Assembly (NCBI GenBank): GCA_946553045.1
Contig: CAMNRO010000002.1
Coordinates: forward strand, 84,736-148,735
Direction: 5' to 3'
DNA length: 64,000 nucleotides
Source of the DNA: an uncultured Porphyromonadaceae bacterium
Lineage (GTDB): Bacteria > Bacteroidota > Bacteroidia > Bacteroidales > Muribaculaceae
The notes beneath the pieces were generated by a model. The model was not told where the DNA came from. It did no database searches and saw only the letters and a list, made by a program, of their open reading frames with translations. A program made the translations under genes and the position numbers. Of the stretch, positions 17,701-24,281 are shown piece after piece. Every line of letters starts with the position of its first letter. Positions within the stretch are counted from its first letter, which is position 1.

Positions 17701-17923
17701 GGAAAGTAAAAATGCCTATTCCTCTGCTCCGCAATGGAAGGAGTTTTTTTTCATGGAGGACGTCACCACTGCGGTTGAAGGTATTATTCCAAATGAAAAT
17801 AAACCGATTGAGATTTATACAATTTCAGGCGTCTGTGTTAAGAAAGACGCTGTTAAAGATGATATAATGCGTCTAGAGCCTGGGGTGTATATTATAGGAG
17901 GTAAAAAGGTGGTGAAGAGATAA
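14750..17923 (+). CDS. BspA-like leucine-rich repeat protein with secretion tail
   Basis: Large secreted or surface protein of 1057 residues: signal peptide at about 1-24 (ends LNAS), then long arrays of about 23-residue LRR_5/BspA units such as IPNSVTSIGEGAFS and LPKNLSEISSQLFKGC, interrupted at about 640-700 by a non-repeat segment. The last about 60 residues (IEIYTISGVCVKK to GVYIIGGKKVVKR) resemble the type IX secretion sorting tail. BspA-type proteins are often adhesins, so a binding role is likely but the ligand is unknown. The gene is AT-rich and repeats are diverged. It starts two bases after the HEPN-like gene and ends before a strong terminator. Confidence 0.88.
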   Translation: MIKNVIISWLLALIVGLLPATLNASTIEIDSIRYNNVDNHAEVVGFVAGLTSANIVPEVEIDGATYPVTVINDNAFKACATLTELILPETISIIRSSAFRRCGGLKSVTIPNSVVSIGNSAFANSGLTRLFFNAEKCTVCGDYDYHAFPSGLSEVVIGENVKIIPDYFLMENSKLEDVVIPNSVVEIGDYAFSGCSKLASVKLSDSLGIIGDSAFSYCDILSSITIPKSVTGLGHHPFYCCDNLQTLVFNAENCENLRFWEYDSLFPSSVSNLTIGETVKKIPLRFIRGSEIVKLKIPNSVTTIEEYAFSGADLLKELEMGNSVTTIGAYAFWNGGFAEVVIPNSVTSIGEGAFSLCKSLSKVAMPESLENLENNVFEGCESLVSITLPMTIKTMGYSVFSGCTALENIVLHDDIISIGSSAFSDCVSLKSVSLPKNLSEISSQLFKGCTSLVSIDIPNKITIIRDRAFENCSSLVEVQLPANVSEISLEAFSGCTSLGNIILPDMINKIGEGAFRNCSQFNNILIPDNVTEIGKEAFNGCKMLETIEFNAVECESSGAFPTSVKNLIIGNKVKKIPPFLLSDGSLIEQLIIPNSVTSIGESAFKNCKKLKSLIMGSGITQISSGAFSNCSIAKIFWLGNTPPDSYVSARVNYVSNDKFKFDNQKVLPFLSSRFTVDGITYVLTSPSERTCEIVDCIYSPEYSDCVVDSVVVNKGIELKVDGINTYSFYGNEYIDNLNLKSCTFIDNSAFEGCSSIHVVEIPDNTTSLGWSVFLGCTSLVNVYIGKGVTSLGYRLFSGCTGLESINVPGNVVGVNDYAFENCRSLTNVVFEDSDKLLFLGSNGDNPLFNDCPLEKVYIGRALYYRVALAYEKYFSPFCNNKHLQYVEISDRETEIYVSEFYGCSSLKSVKIGDGVTEIGKYAFSGCSSLDYFSVGTHVESIGEEAFSDCVGLTKLYSYSAVPPACGSQALDDINKWECTLYVPEESKNAYSSAPQWKEFFFMEDVTTAVEGIIPNENKPIEIYTISGVCVKKDAVKDDIMRLEPGVYIIGGKKVVKR

Positions 17924-17940
17924 TTTCTAAAACTGATGAT

Positions 17941-17981
17941 AAACGGCGATGTGAGCTTGGATTTTCACATCGCCGTTTTTT
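17941..17981 (+). terminator. strong intrinsic terminator after the BspA-like gene
   Basis: AACGGCGATGTGA pairs perfectly with TCACATCGCCGTT around a 10-base loop, and the arm runs into a T-run. It separates the accessory trio from the ribosomal protein operon. Confidence 0.9.
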
Positions 17982-18048
17982 GTTTGGTTGGTGTCTGCGT
18001 TTTAAAATGGGTTCAACGAATAAATATCTCAAAAATTGCAGATTATTT

Positions 18049-18079
18049 ATTGTCGGGTAAAAAAAAAGTCGTACCTTTG
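18049..18079 (+). promoter_or_regulatory. promoter of the rplM ribosomal protein operon
   Basis: ATTG (18049-18052), a 19-base spacer containing an A-run, and TACCTTTG (18072-18079) match the Bacteroidetes promoter. It leaves a leader of about 105 bases before rplM. Confidence 0.8.
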
Positions 18080-18083
18080 CGGC

Positions 18084-18190
18084 ACCGATTATGTCCAACA
18101 CTAATACCGACAGTCGTGCGGCGCGCTTTTGGCCAAGCAAGCTTCTCCACGACGGTCAAATTATGTAACTATTAATCAAGAAATTAAACT
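18084..18190 (+). promoter_or_regulatory. structured 5' leader of rplM, possible autoregulatory site
   Basis: GACAGTCGTG (18109-18118) pairs with CACGACGGTC (18148-18157) with one mismatch, and an inner GCTT/AAGC stem lies in the loop. Leaders of r-protein operons often bind the encoded protein; which of L13 or S9 would bind, if either, cannot be told from sequence. Confidence 0.5.
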
Positions 18191-18673
18191 GTGGATACCA
18201 TTAGCTATCGCACCGAATTCCCCAACGCTCAGCAGGTAGAGCACCAGTGGGTGGTTATCGACGCCACCGATCAGGTTCTCGGCCGTCTGTGCGCTAAAGT
18301 GGCAAAGCTGCTTCGCGGCAAATACAAACCCAGCTACTCTCCCAACATGGAGTGCGGCGACAACGTAATCATCATCAACGCCGACAAGATTGTTCTCACC
18401 GGCAAGAAGATGACCGACCGTGTATATCTCAGCTACACCGGCTACCCCGGCGGCCAGCGCGAGACCACACCCGAAGTGCTCATGAAGAAATCGTTCAAGC
18501 AGCACAATCAGGAAAAGGGTATGCACCCCCTGTTCATGCAGGTTATGAAGGGTATGCTCCCCAAGAACCGTCTCGGTCGTCGCCTCATCGAGAATATGCA
18601 CGTGTACAACGGTCCTAACCACCCCCACGAAGCACAGAACCCCACCGTTATCGACATCAATAAACTGAAATAA
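18191..18673 (+). CDS. rplM: 50S ribosomal protein L13
   Basis: Large-subunit protein uL13. Conserved stretches include HQWVVIDATDQVLGRL, GKYKPSYSPNMECGDNVIIINA and GMLPKNRLGRRLIENMHVY. The start is GTG at 18191, chosen because MDTISYRTEF is the usual opening of this protein in Bacteroidetes and no ATG fits. The product is 160 residues. rpsI follows after eight bases, the classic L13-S9 pair. A structured leader precedes it. The gene has the strongly C-ending codon use seen in the other translation genes here, consistent with high expression. Confidence 0.97.
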   Translation: MDTISYRTEFPNAQQVEHQWVVIDATDQVLGRLCAKVAKLLRGKYKPSYSPNMECGDNVIIINADKIVLTGKKMTDRVYLSYTGYPGGQRETTPEVLMKKSFKQHNQEKGMHPLFMQVMKGMLPKNRLGRRLIENMHVYNGPNHPHEAQNPTVIDINKLK

Positions 18674-18681
18674 TCGCTAGT

Positions 18682-19068
18682 ATGGAAACAGTAAATGCAG
18701 TAGGCCGCCGCAAAGCCGCCGTCGCCCGCGTTATCGTTAAAGAAGGTACCGGCGTTATCACCATCAACAAACGCCCCCTCGACGTGTACTTCCCTTCTTC
18801 GATTCTTCAGTACATCGTTAAGCAGCCCCTCACCACTCTTGAAGTAGCCGAAAAATACGACATCAATGTAAACCTTGATGGCGGCGGTTACAAAGGCCAG
18901 GCCGAAGCTCTCCGCCTCGGTATCGCCCGCGCTCTGGTGAAAATCAACCCCGACGACAAGTCGATTCTCCGCAAGCATGGCTTCATGACCCGCGACCCGC
19001 GCGCCGTAGAACGCAAAAAGCCCGGTCAGCCCAAAGCCCGCAAGCGCTTCCAGTTCTCCAAGCGTTAA
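18682..19068 (+). CDS. rpsI: 30S ribosomal protein S9
   Basis: Small-subunit protein uS9, 128 residues. It opens with METVNAVGRRKAAVARV, has GGGYKGQAEALRLGIARAL in the middle and ends with the basic KARKRFQFSKR tail that reaches the ribosomal P site. It follows rplM by eight bases in the conserved order. A GC-rich hairpin (GTCCGGC/GCCGGAC at about 19080-19102) without a T-run follows and may process or partly terminate the message before rpsB. Confidence 0.97.
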   Translation: METVNAVGRRKAAVARVIVKEGTGVITINKRPLDVYFPSSILQYIVKQPLTTLEVAEKYDINVNLDGGGYKGQAEALRLGIARALVKINPDDKSILRKHGFMTRDPRAVERKKPGQPKARKRFQFSKR

Positions 19069-19079
19069 TATTCCGCTAC

Positions 19080-19102
19080 AGTCCGGCGGCCACAAGGCCG
19101 GA
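19080..19102 (+). other. GC-rich hairpin between rpsI and rpsB
   Basis: GTCCGGC and GCCGGAC form a seven-pair stem but no T-run follows, so it is more likely an RNA stability or leader element than a terminator. The remaining bases up to rpsB include a second partly self-complementary stretch (CCGCGG). Confidence 0.45.
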
Positions 19103-19201
19103 CAAAATATGTGTTTAGTATCTAAATCGCGGCGATGGACCTGCGTTCCCTACCCCGCGGTTGCCTGAAAACAAAGAACGTAAACCTAACTTAAAAAGAA
19201 A

Positions 19202-20047
19202 ATGGCTAATCCCACATTCGAACAGCTCCTTGAAGCCGGTTGCCACTTCGGCCACCTCAAACGTAAATGGAACCCCGCAATGGCCCCCTACATCTTCATG
19301 GAGCGCAACGGTATCCACATAATCGACCTCTATAAGACCGAGGCCAAGCTTGCCGAAGCCGCAAACGTACTCCGCGGCATGGCAAAGAGCGGCAAGAAGG
19401 TTCTCTTCGTCGCTACCAAAAAGCAGGCCAAGCAGGTCATCGCCGACCTCGCCTCTTCGGTAGGCATGCCCTACGTTATCGAACGCTGGCCCGGCGGTAT
19501 GCTCACCAACTTCCCCACAATCCGCAAGGCTGTCCGCAAGATGACTACCATCGACAAGATGAGCAAGGACGGTACTTTCGACAACCTCTCGAAGCGCGAA
19601 CGTCTTCAGATTTCGCGTCAGCGTGCCAAACTCGAGAAGACCCTCGGCTCTATCGCCGACCTCAACCGTCTTCCCTCGGCACTCTTCGTTGTCGACGTGA
19701 TGAAAGAGCACATCGCCGTTGCCGAAGCAAACCGTCTCGGCATTCCCGTATTCGCTATGGTCGACACCAACTCCGACCCCTCGCTCGTTGACTACGTAAT
19801 CCCCGCCAACGACGACGCTTCCAAGAGCATCGAGCTCATCGCCGGCACTCTCGTTGCCGCAATGGCAGAAGGTCTCGAAGAGCGCAAGGCCGAGAAACTC
19901 GACAACGAAGCCGCCGAAGCCCAGGCTGAAGCAGCTGCCGCTCCCCGCCGCGAACGCCGTCGCGTACGTCGCGAAGAGCCCAAGGCAGAAGCTGCCGCTG
20001 AAGAAGCAGCTCCCGCAGCCGAAGAAGCAGCCGAAGCAGCTGAATAA
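19202..20047 (+). CDS. rpsB: 30S ribosomal protein S2
   Basis: Small-subunit protein uS2. The family features FEQLLEAGCHFGHLKRKWNP, FIMERNGIHIIDL-like sequence, the WPGGMLTNFPTIRK segment and GIPVFAMVDTNSDPSLVDYVIPANDDA are all present. At 281 residues it is longer than most S2 because of a C-terminal tail of about 50 residues rich in Ala and Glu with a short Arg-rich block (RRERRRVRREEP). The tail is probably disordered. tsf follows, the usual S2-EF-Ts order, separated by a hairpin that looks like an attenuating terminator. Confidence 0.97.
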   Translation: MANPTFEQLLEAGCHFGHLKRKWNPAMAPYIFMERNGIHIIDLYKTEAKLAEAANVLRGMAKSGKKVLFVATKKQAKQVIADLASSVGMPYVIERWPGGMLTNFPTIRKAVRKMTTIDKMSKDGTFDNLSKRERLQISRQRAKLEKTLGSIADLNRLPSALFVVDVMKEHIAVAEANRLGIPVFAMVDTNSDPSLVDYVIPANDDASKSIELIAGTLVAAMAEGLEERKAEKLDNEAAEAQAEAAAAPRRERRRVRREEPKAEAAAEEAAPAAEEAAEAAE

Positions 20048-20061
20048 TTGAATACTCAGGT

Positions 20062-20100
20062 TTCTCAAGCTCCGAAAAGGGCTTGAGAACTTGATTTTTT
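20062..20100 (+). terminator. terminator-like hairpin between rpsB and tsf
   Basis: TTCTCAAGC pairs with GCTTGAGAA, and TTTTTT follows seven bases after the stem. Because the T-run is displaced it may give partial termination, lowering tsf relative to rpsB. Confidence 0.55.
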
Positions 20101-20133
20101 AGAAACATCTACGAATTAAAATATACTGAATAT

Positions 20134-21126
20134 ATGGCAGTAACATTGGCAGAAATCACCAAGCTGCGCGGCCTCACCGGCGCCGGCATGATGGACTGCA
20201 AAAAAGCCCTCATCGAGTCTAACGGCGACATGGACGCCGCTGTTGAAGTGCTCCGCAAAAAAGGTCAGGCTATCGCCGCCAAGCGTGAAGACCGCGAGGC
20301 AGCTGAAGGTTGCGTCCTCGCAAAGAACGAAGGCGACTTCGCCGCTATCGTCGCTCTTTGCTGCGAGACCGACTTCGTTGCCAAGAACGCAAGCTTCGTA
20401 GCTCTCACCCAGACTATCCTCGACGCTGCTATCGCCAACCGCGTTAAGTCGCTCGACGAACTCAAGGAGATGAGCCTCGACGGCCGTTCTGTAGCCGACC
20501 ACATCACCGACGAAACCGCCAAGACCGGCGAAAAAATCGAACTCGGCCGCTACGAATATCTCGAAGCTCCCTCGACCACTTCATACAACCACCTCGGCAA
20601 CCACCTCTCCACTATCGCAGGTTTCAACCTCGAAGGTGTTGACTACCAGGTTGGCCGCGACGTTGCCATGCAGATTGCCTCGATGAACCCCGTTGCTGTT
20701 GACCGCGACAGCGTTGCCGAGGACATCAAGACATCTGAATACAACGTAGCTGTTGAAAAGACCAAGGAAGAGCAGGTTAAGAAAGCTGTTGAAGCAGCTC
20801 TCAAGAAAGCCGGCATCAACCCCAACCTCGTTGACAGCGAAGACCATATCTCCAGCAACATCGCCAAGGGCTGGCTCACTGAAGACGAAGCTGCCAAGGC
20901 TCGTGTAATCATCGCCGAGACTGCTGCCGCCAAGGCTGCCAACCTCCCCGAGCAGATGATTCAGAACATTGCCAACGGCCGTCTCAACAAGTTCTTCAAG
21001 GAATCTTGCCTCATGGAGCAGGAATTCGTGAAAGACGGTAACCTTACTATTGCTCAGTACCTCGAACAGAGCCAGAAAGGTCTCGTTGTAGCAAGCTTCA
21101 AACGCGTAAACCTCAACCAGGACTAA
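20134..21126 (+). CDS. tsf: translation elongation factor Ts
   Basis: Guanine-nucleotide exchange factor for EF-Tu. The N-terminal UBA-like domain has ITKLRGLTGAGMMDCKKALIE, followed by AIVALCCETDFVAKN, the hallmark TDFVA motif of the family, and a C-terminal EQEFVKDGNLTIAQYLEQ segment. The 330 residues are slightly longer than E. coli EF-Ts (283), as is common in this phylum. It closes the rplM-rpsI-rpsB-tsf run and is followed by a strong terminator. Confidence 0.97.
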   Translation: MAVTLAEITKLRGLTGAGMMDCKKALIESNGDMDAAVEVLRKKGQAIAAKREDREAAEGCVLAKNEGDFAAIVALCCETDFVAKNASFVALTQTILDAAIANRVKSLDELKEMSLDGRSVADHITDETAKTGEKIELGRYEYLEAPSTTSYNHLGNHLSTIAGFNLEGVDYQVGRDVAMQIASMNPVAVDRDSVAEDIKTSEYNVAVEKTKEEQVKKAVEAALKKAGINPNLVDSEDHISSNIAKGWLTEDEAAKARVIIAETAAAKAANLPEQMIQNIANGRLNKFFKESCLMEQEFVKDGNLTIAQYLEQSQKGLVVASFKRVNLNQD

Positions 21127-21149
21127 TCCTCCAGGTCTGAAATATCCAA

Positions 21150-21192
21150 AACAGCGAGGACGTGCCCACTCGGACACGTCCTCGCTGTTTAT
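21150..21192 (+). terminator. intrinsic terminator after tsf
   Basis: AACAGCGAGGACGTG pairs perfectly with CACGTCCTCGCTGTT around a short loop and is followed by TATTTTG. It marks the boundary of the conserved ribosomal block with the AT-rich patch to the right. Confidence 0.92.
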
Positions 21193-21226
21193 TTTGTCGT
21201 TATTGTCTAGTAATAGAGTATATTGC

Positions 21227-21613
21227 TTAACACCATCCGCAGATAAAGTTTGGGCCTTGGTATGTTTCTGATTCGTCGACATGTAATGTGATACCCTTGT
21301 TTTGCATTTCCTTTACTATCTTATTGAAGGAGGTCGTATCATTTCCGTATTTGTTTATTAAATAATCGGAGAAATTTTCATAGTTTTCGAATCCATATGC
21401 GTTAAGTACATTGCTTATCGATGTATAGGCGTTTCCATTTTCAGAAAAGCCATCGCTATATTCAACGTTGTATTCAACGTTAAAGAATAGTTCTCCGTCA
21501 CCACATATGTCTTGGAGATAGATATATATACCCTTTTCAGAGTCGTTTAGCTTTTGGCTGAATATGACTTTTAAAGAGCCATATTCATAATCGACAGGAG
21601 TTACAGAATTCAT
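21227..21613 (-). CDS. unknown small protein in AT-rich patch
   Basis: A 128-residue protein that I do not recognise. It lacks a signal peptide, is acidic and Asn/Tyr-rich, and ends with a Cys-containing tail (NFICGWC). The middle (DYLINKYGNDTTSFNKIVKEM) looks helical. AT-rich codon use matches the two genes upstream on the same strand and differs from tsf and recR. The 68-base gap to the next gene allows a shared transcript. It might be a small effector or immunity-type protein, but nothing in the sequence proves that. Confidence 0.6.
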   Translation of the reverse strand: MNSVTPVDYEYGSLKVIFSQKLNDSEKGIYIYLQDICGDGELFFNVEYNVEYSDGFSENGNAYTSISNVLNAYGFENYENFSDYLINKYGNDTTSFNKIVKEMQNKGITLHVDESETYQGPNFICGWC

Positions 21614-21681
21614 TTTGTTATTATATTTTGATTGAAGGTTAATCGATGTTATAATGTTTTAGCTGTACTGATATTATTGCC

Positions 21682-22170
21682 TTAATATATGCGTTTTATC
21701 CATCGTTTATTTGAGGAGAGGCCCCACTGGACGTGCCATGTTCGGCCGGAATATTTATCCAGTAGGATGAACTGATACATATTTTTTGTCGGGTAAAGTT
21801 CAAATGAGTTTACACTGTTCCATAAAGATAAGTCATCGCTATTTATGGATATGGAAAATTCTTCATTTTCATTTAAGGACCATTGAACTTGCTCGATTTT
21901 ACCGGTCTGTGTATCAAGTTTAAGGAGATTATACATGTTTTCTGTCTGATACATCTTATAGCTGTTTCGCGATTCTTTGATGCGTAATCTTACAGCATCG
22001 TAGACAAGCTCATCGATTTCGGAGACAATTGTGTCAAGGTGTGCAATAATTTGAGTGCTGGATTTAGTGAGCGCAATTGAATCATCATCAGTCGATTGGA
22101 TGGAGTCGTTTTGTGCTGAGCCGATGAGCCATATCGGAATCAGCATTAAGATAAGTAAAAGCCTTTTCAT
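21682..22170 (-). CDS. secreted protein with a duplicated NMY...QW repeat
   Basis: A 162-residue exported protein: signal peptide MKRLLLILMLIPIWLIGSAQ, a Ser/Asp-rich linker and a helix, then two related repeats of about 30 residues. One contains TENMYNLLKLDTQTG then VQWSL (about 97-120), the other TKNMYQFILLDKYSG then VQWGL (about 128-152). Each looks like a three-strand blade. The second repeat lies at the very C-terminus. Function is unknown; periplasmic location is inferred from the signal sequence, which lacks a lipobox Cys. Its downstream neighbour is the 128-residue unknown protein and its upstream neighbour the XRE regulator, 34 bases away. Confidence 0.75.
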   Translation of the reverse strand: MKRLLLILMLIPIWLIGSAQNDSIQSTDDDSIALTKSSTQIIAHLDTIVSEIDELVYDAVRLRIKESRNSYKMYQTENMYNLLKLDTQTGKIEQVQWSLNENEEFSISINSDDLSLWNSVNSFELYPTKNMYQFILLDKYSGRTWHVQWGLSSNKRWIKRIY

Positions 22171-22204
22171 ATATTGTGTAGGTAATAGAATGATTTATTA
22201 TTTA

Positions 22205-22699
22205 TTATATGTCTACGATATCGATTTTTTTTCCAAGTGAGGCGGCAATTTTAGATAGGACATCTAATCCGACTGATAGTTTTCCGTTTTCGATTCTACT
22301 TAGGTTCGCAGCGTCGATTCCGGCTAATTTGGCAAGCTCTCGAGCTTCGATACCTCTTTCCTCTCTGATTTCGCGTATCCTTGTACCTATGCGTACTCGC
22401 TCCTGCTGTCGGTTGCCAGGACTAATGCCAAGAATAGAGAGGCCATTTAGTATCGCTTCACGCCATATGTTGTTCATCATTTCTTCTTTGTCATCGGAGT
22501 GGCATTTGTCAAAGATGTACTCCAATTGGTGGAGCTGGAGCTTGCGGGTCTCTTCATTAAGATAAGTTCCTATCTGGGAAATTATAAGGAATATTTCACC
22601 ATCAGGAGCGATTACTTCGACTGTCTTGAGGTCAATAATTCTAGCGGAAGACAGAAACTCTGTCTCTATGAATTCCTTTAATTTTCTGTTCCTTAACAT
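22205..22699 (-). CDS. XRE-family transcription regulator with extra N-terminal domain
   Basis: A 164-residue regulator. Residues from about 104 form a Cro/C1-type helix-turn-helix (IREIREERGIEARELAKLAGI then DAANLSRIENGKLS). The first about 95 residues are a separate alpha-beta domain that I do not recognise, perhaps ligand-binding or dimerising. It heads a minus-strand run of three AT-rich genes. Two perfect 13-bp direct repeats lie 68 bases and more upstream of its start and are natural candidates for its own operator, so autoregulation and control of the two downstream genes is a reasonable inference. Confidence 0.88.
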   Translation of the reverse strand: MLRNRKLKEFIETEFLSSARIIDLKTVEVIAPDGEIFLIISQIGTYLNEETRKLQLHQLEYIFDKCHSDDKEEMMNNIWREAILNGLSILGISPGNRQQERVRIGTRIREIREERGIEARELAKLAGIDAANLSRIENGKLSVGLDVLSKIAASLGKKIDIVDI

Positions 22700-23027
22700 A
22701 TAAGCTTTTTAGAGGTTCCTGTGACGATTATGTGCTGCAAAATTATTAATAAAAATTCAATTGGCAAATAAAACAATTAGAAAATTACGAATAAAACAAT
22801 TATTTAATATTGCGTTATTATATCGTTTATAAATTCGGCATATATACTATTTTGTAAAACAGAGATTTATATTTGTAAATGTGGTTTATCACCTATTAAT
22901 ACGGGTGTGGTGAATTTTGCGTACTGAAGCCTCTATCGTACATTTAAATACTGGAGTGTATTGTTAAATGAATGAAAAAGCGGGGCGGGGTGGCGCGTTT
23001 GTGGCTGGTGATTGTTAATTTTGCAGT
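22700..23027. other. 328-base AT-rich divergent intergenic region (XRE gene / recR)
   Basis: No ORF worth calling. It contains the direct repeat AATAAAACAATTA at 22767-22779 and again at 22790-22802, with a looser third copy around 22749. Toward recR there is a TAATTTTG box at 23016-23023. The rest is AT-rich without clear fold. Confidence 0.6.
22767..22802. promoter_or_regulatory. candidate XRE operator, two 13-bp direct repeats
   Basis: AATAAAACAATTA occurs twice, start-to-start 23 bases apart, about two helical turns. The position upstream of a regulator gene suggests an operator; the assignment to this regulator is inference. Confidence 0.45.
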
Positions 23028-23645
23028 ATGGAACAGGAATTTTCATCTGTATTGCTTGAGAATGCGGTGTCGTCGTTGTCGCGTCTGCCCGGAGTGGGGC
23101 GAAAGACGGCGCTGCGTTTTGCTCTCCATCTGCTGCGTCGCGAAGAGTGCGAGGCTGTGGGCATTGGCGAGGCTATCATAAATCTGCGCAAGGGCATACG
23201 CTATTGTTCGGTGTGCCATAATATCAGCGAGGAAACGGTATGTCCTATATGTTCGTCGCCGAAGCGGCGTCGCTCGTTGGTCTGTGTGGTCGAAAATGTG
23301 CGCGATGTGATGAGCATCGAGGCTACGGGGCGCTACGACGGTGTTTACCATGTGTTGGGCGGCCTTATATCGCCTATCGACGGTCTTGGCCCGGATTCGC
23401 TTGAGATTGCTTCGCTTATCGACCGCATTAAAGAGGGCGGAATCGATGAAATAATCCTTGCCACCGGCGCTACTGTCGAAGCGGATACTACCGATTTCTA
23501 TATCTACCGCCTGATTCGCCGCAGCGGCAGCGATGTCAAGGTGACCCAGCTTGCCCGCGGTGTAGCCGTCGGCAACGAAATTGAATATACCGACGAGGCG
23601 ACGCTTGCCCGCTCGCTTGTCGACAGAACACCCTTCACTGTATGA
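23028..23645 (+). CDS. recR: recombination mediator RecR
   Basis: RecFOR pathway protein that helps load RecA on gapped DNA. It has the N-terminal helix-hairpin-helix (LSRLPGVGRKTALRFALHLL), a four-Cys zinc finger (CSVCHNISEETVCPICSS, about 60-77) and a Toprim domain starting CVVENVRDVMSIE with GRYDGVYHVLGG. The length of 205 residues is standard. The ATG at 23028 is only five bases after a TAATTTTG -7-like box, so the message may be leaderless or nearly so if that box is used. Its stop overlaps the next start as ATGA. Confidence 0.96.
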   Translation: MEQEFSSVLLENAVSSLSRLPGVGRKTALRFALHLLRREECEAVGIGEAIINLRKGIRYCSVCHNISEETVCPICSSPKRRRSLVCVVENVRDVMSIEATGRYDGVYHVLGGLISPIDGLGPDSLEIASLIDRIKEGGIDEIILATGATVEADTTDFYIYRLIRRSGSDVKVTQLARGVAVGNEIEYTDEATLARSLVDRTPFTV

Positions 23646-24163
23646 CTCTCTCCAACGAAAAAGTATCATTACGTGCTCCCGAGCCGTCTGATCTCGATTT
23701 TCTTTTTCTTCTCGAAAACGATTCTGAAGCAGCCGAAAATGGCCTTGCAACAGCTCCTGTCAGTCGCCAGCAGATGTGGAGCTATATCAACAGCTATTCG
23801 GCCGATATTTTTGCGAGCGGCGAACTGCGGCTTGTGATTGTAGATAACGCTACGCGAAATGCCGTCGGAGCCATTGACCTCTGCGATTTCAGCCCCCGCG
23901 ACCGCCGTGCCTTCGTCGGCATTGCCATCGACAGCGGCTACAGGCGCCAGGGCTTCGGCAAGGCTGCGCTTTCGCTGCTGTGCGAGTATGCCTCGACTAC
24001 CATAGGAGTCCATTCTCTGGCAGCGTCGGTCGCTGCCGACAATGCCGCTTCGCGGGCTCTATTCGCGGCCTGTGGCTTCAGCACGTGCGGACGTCTCCGC
24101 TCGTGGGTGCGCCGCGGTTCATCGTATATCGACGCCCAGCTATTCCAGCGCCTCTTCCAGTGA
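23642..24163 (+). CDS. GNAT-family N-acetyltransferase
   Basis: A 173-residue acetyltransferase of the RimJ/RimL type. It opens VSLRAPEPSDLDFLFLLEND, has the central strands VGAIDLCDFSPRDRRAFVGIAI, the acetyl-CoA loop GYRRQGFGKAAL (about 99-110) and motif B region with NAASRALFAACGF. Its substrate is not deducible. It is fused to recR by a 4-base ATGA overlap, so it is translated together with recR; this pairing may reflect convenience more than function. A weak GC-rich hairpin follows at about 24171-24192. Confidence 0.9.
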   Translation: MTLSNEKVSLRAPEPSDLDFLFLLENDSEAAENGLATAPVSRQQMWSYINSYSADIFASGELRLVIVDNATRNAVGAIDLCDFSPRDRRAFVGIAIDSGYRRQGFGKAALSLLCEYASTTIGVHSLAASVAADNAASRALFAACGFSTCGRLRSWVRRGSSYIDAQLFQRLFQ

Positions 24164-24281
24164 CATGGCTCAGTCACCACCGCGGCGGTGTGACACCTGT
24201 TGCATCGCTTTTGTTTGCGTTAAAGTTTTTTAGGCAAAGGGAGTAGAGCGGGGCACGGATTATTTTGTAACTTTGTAGGTT

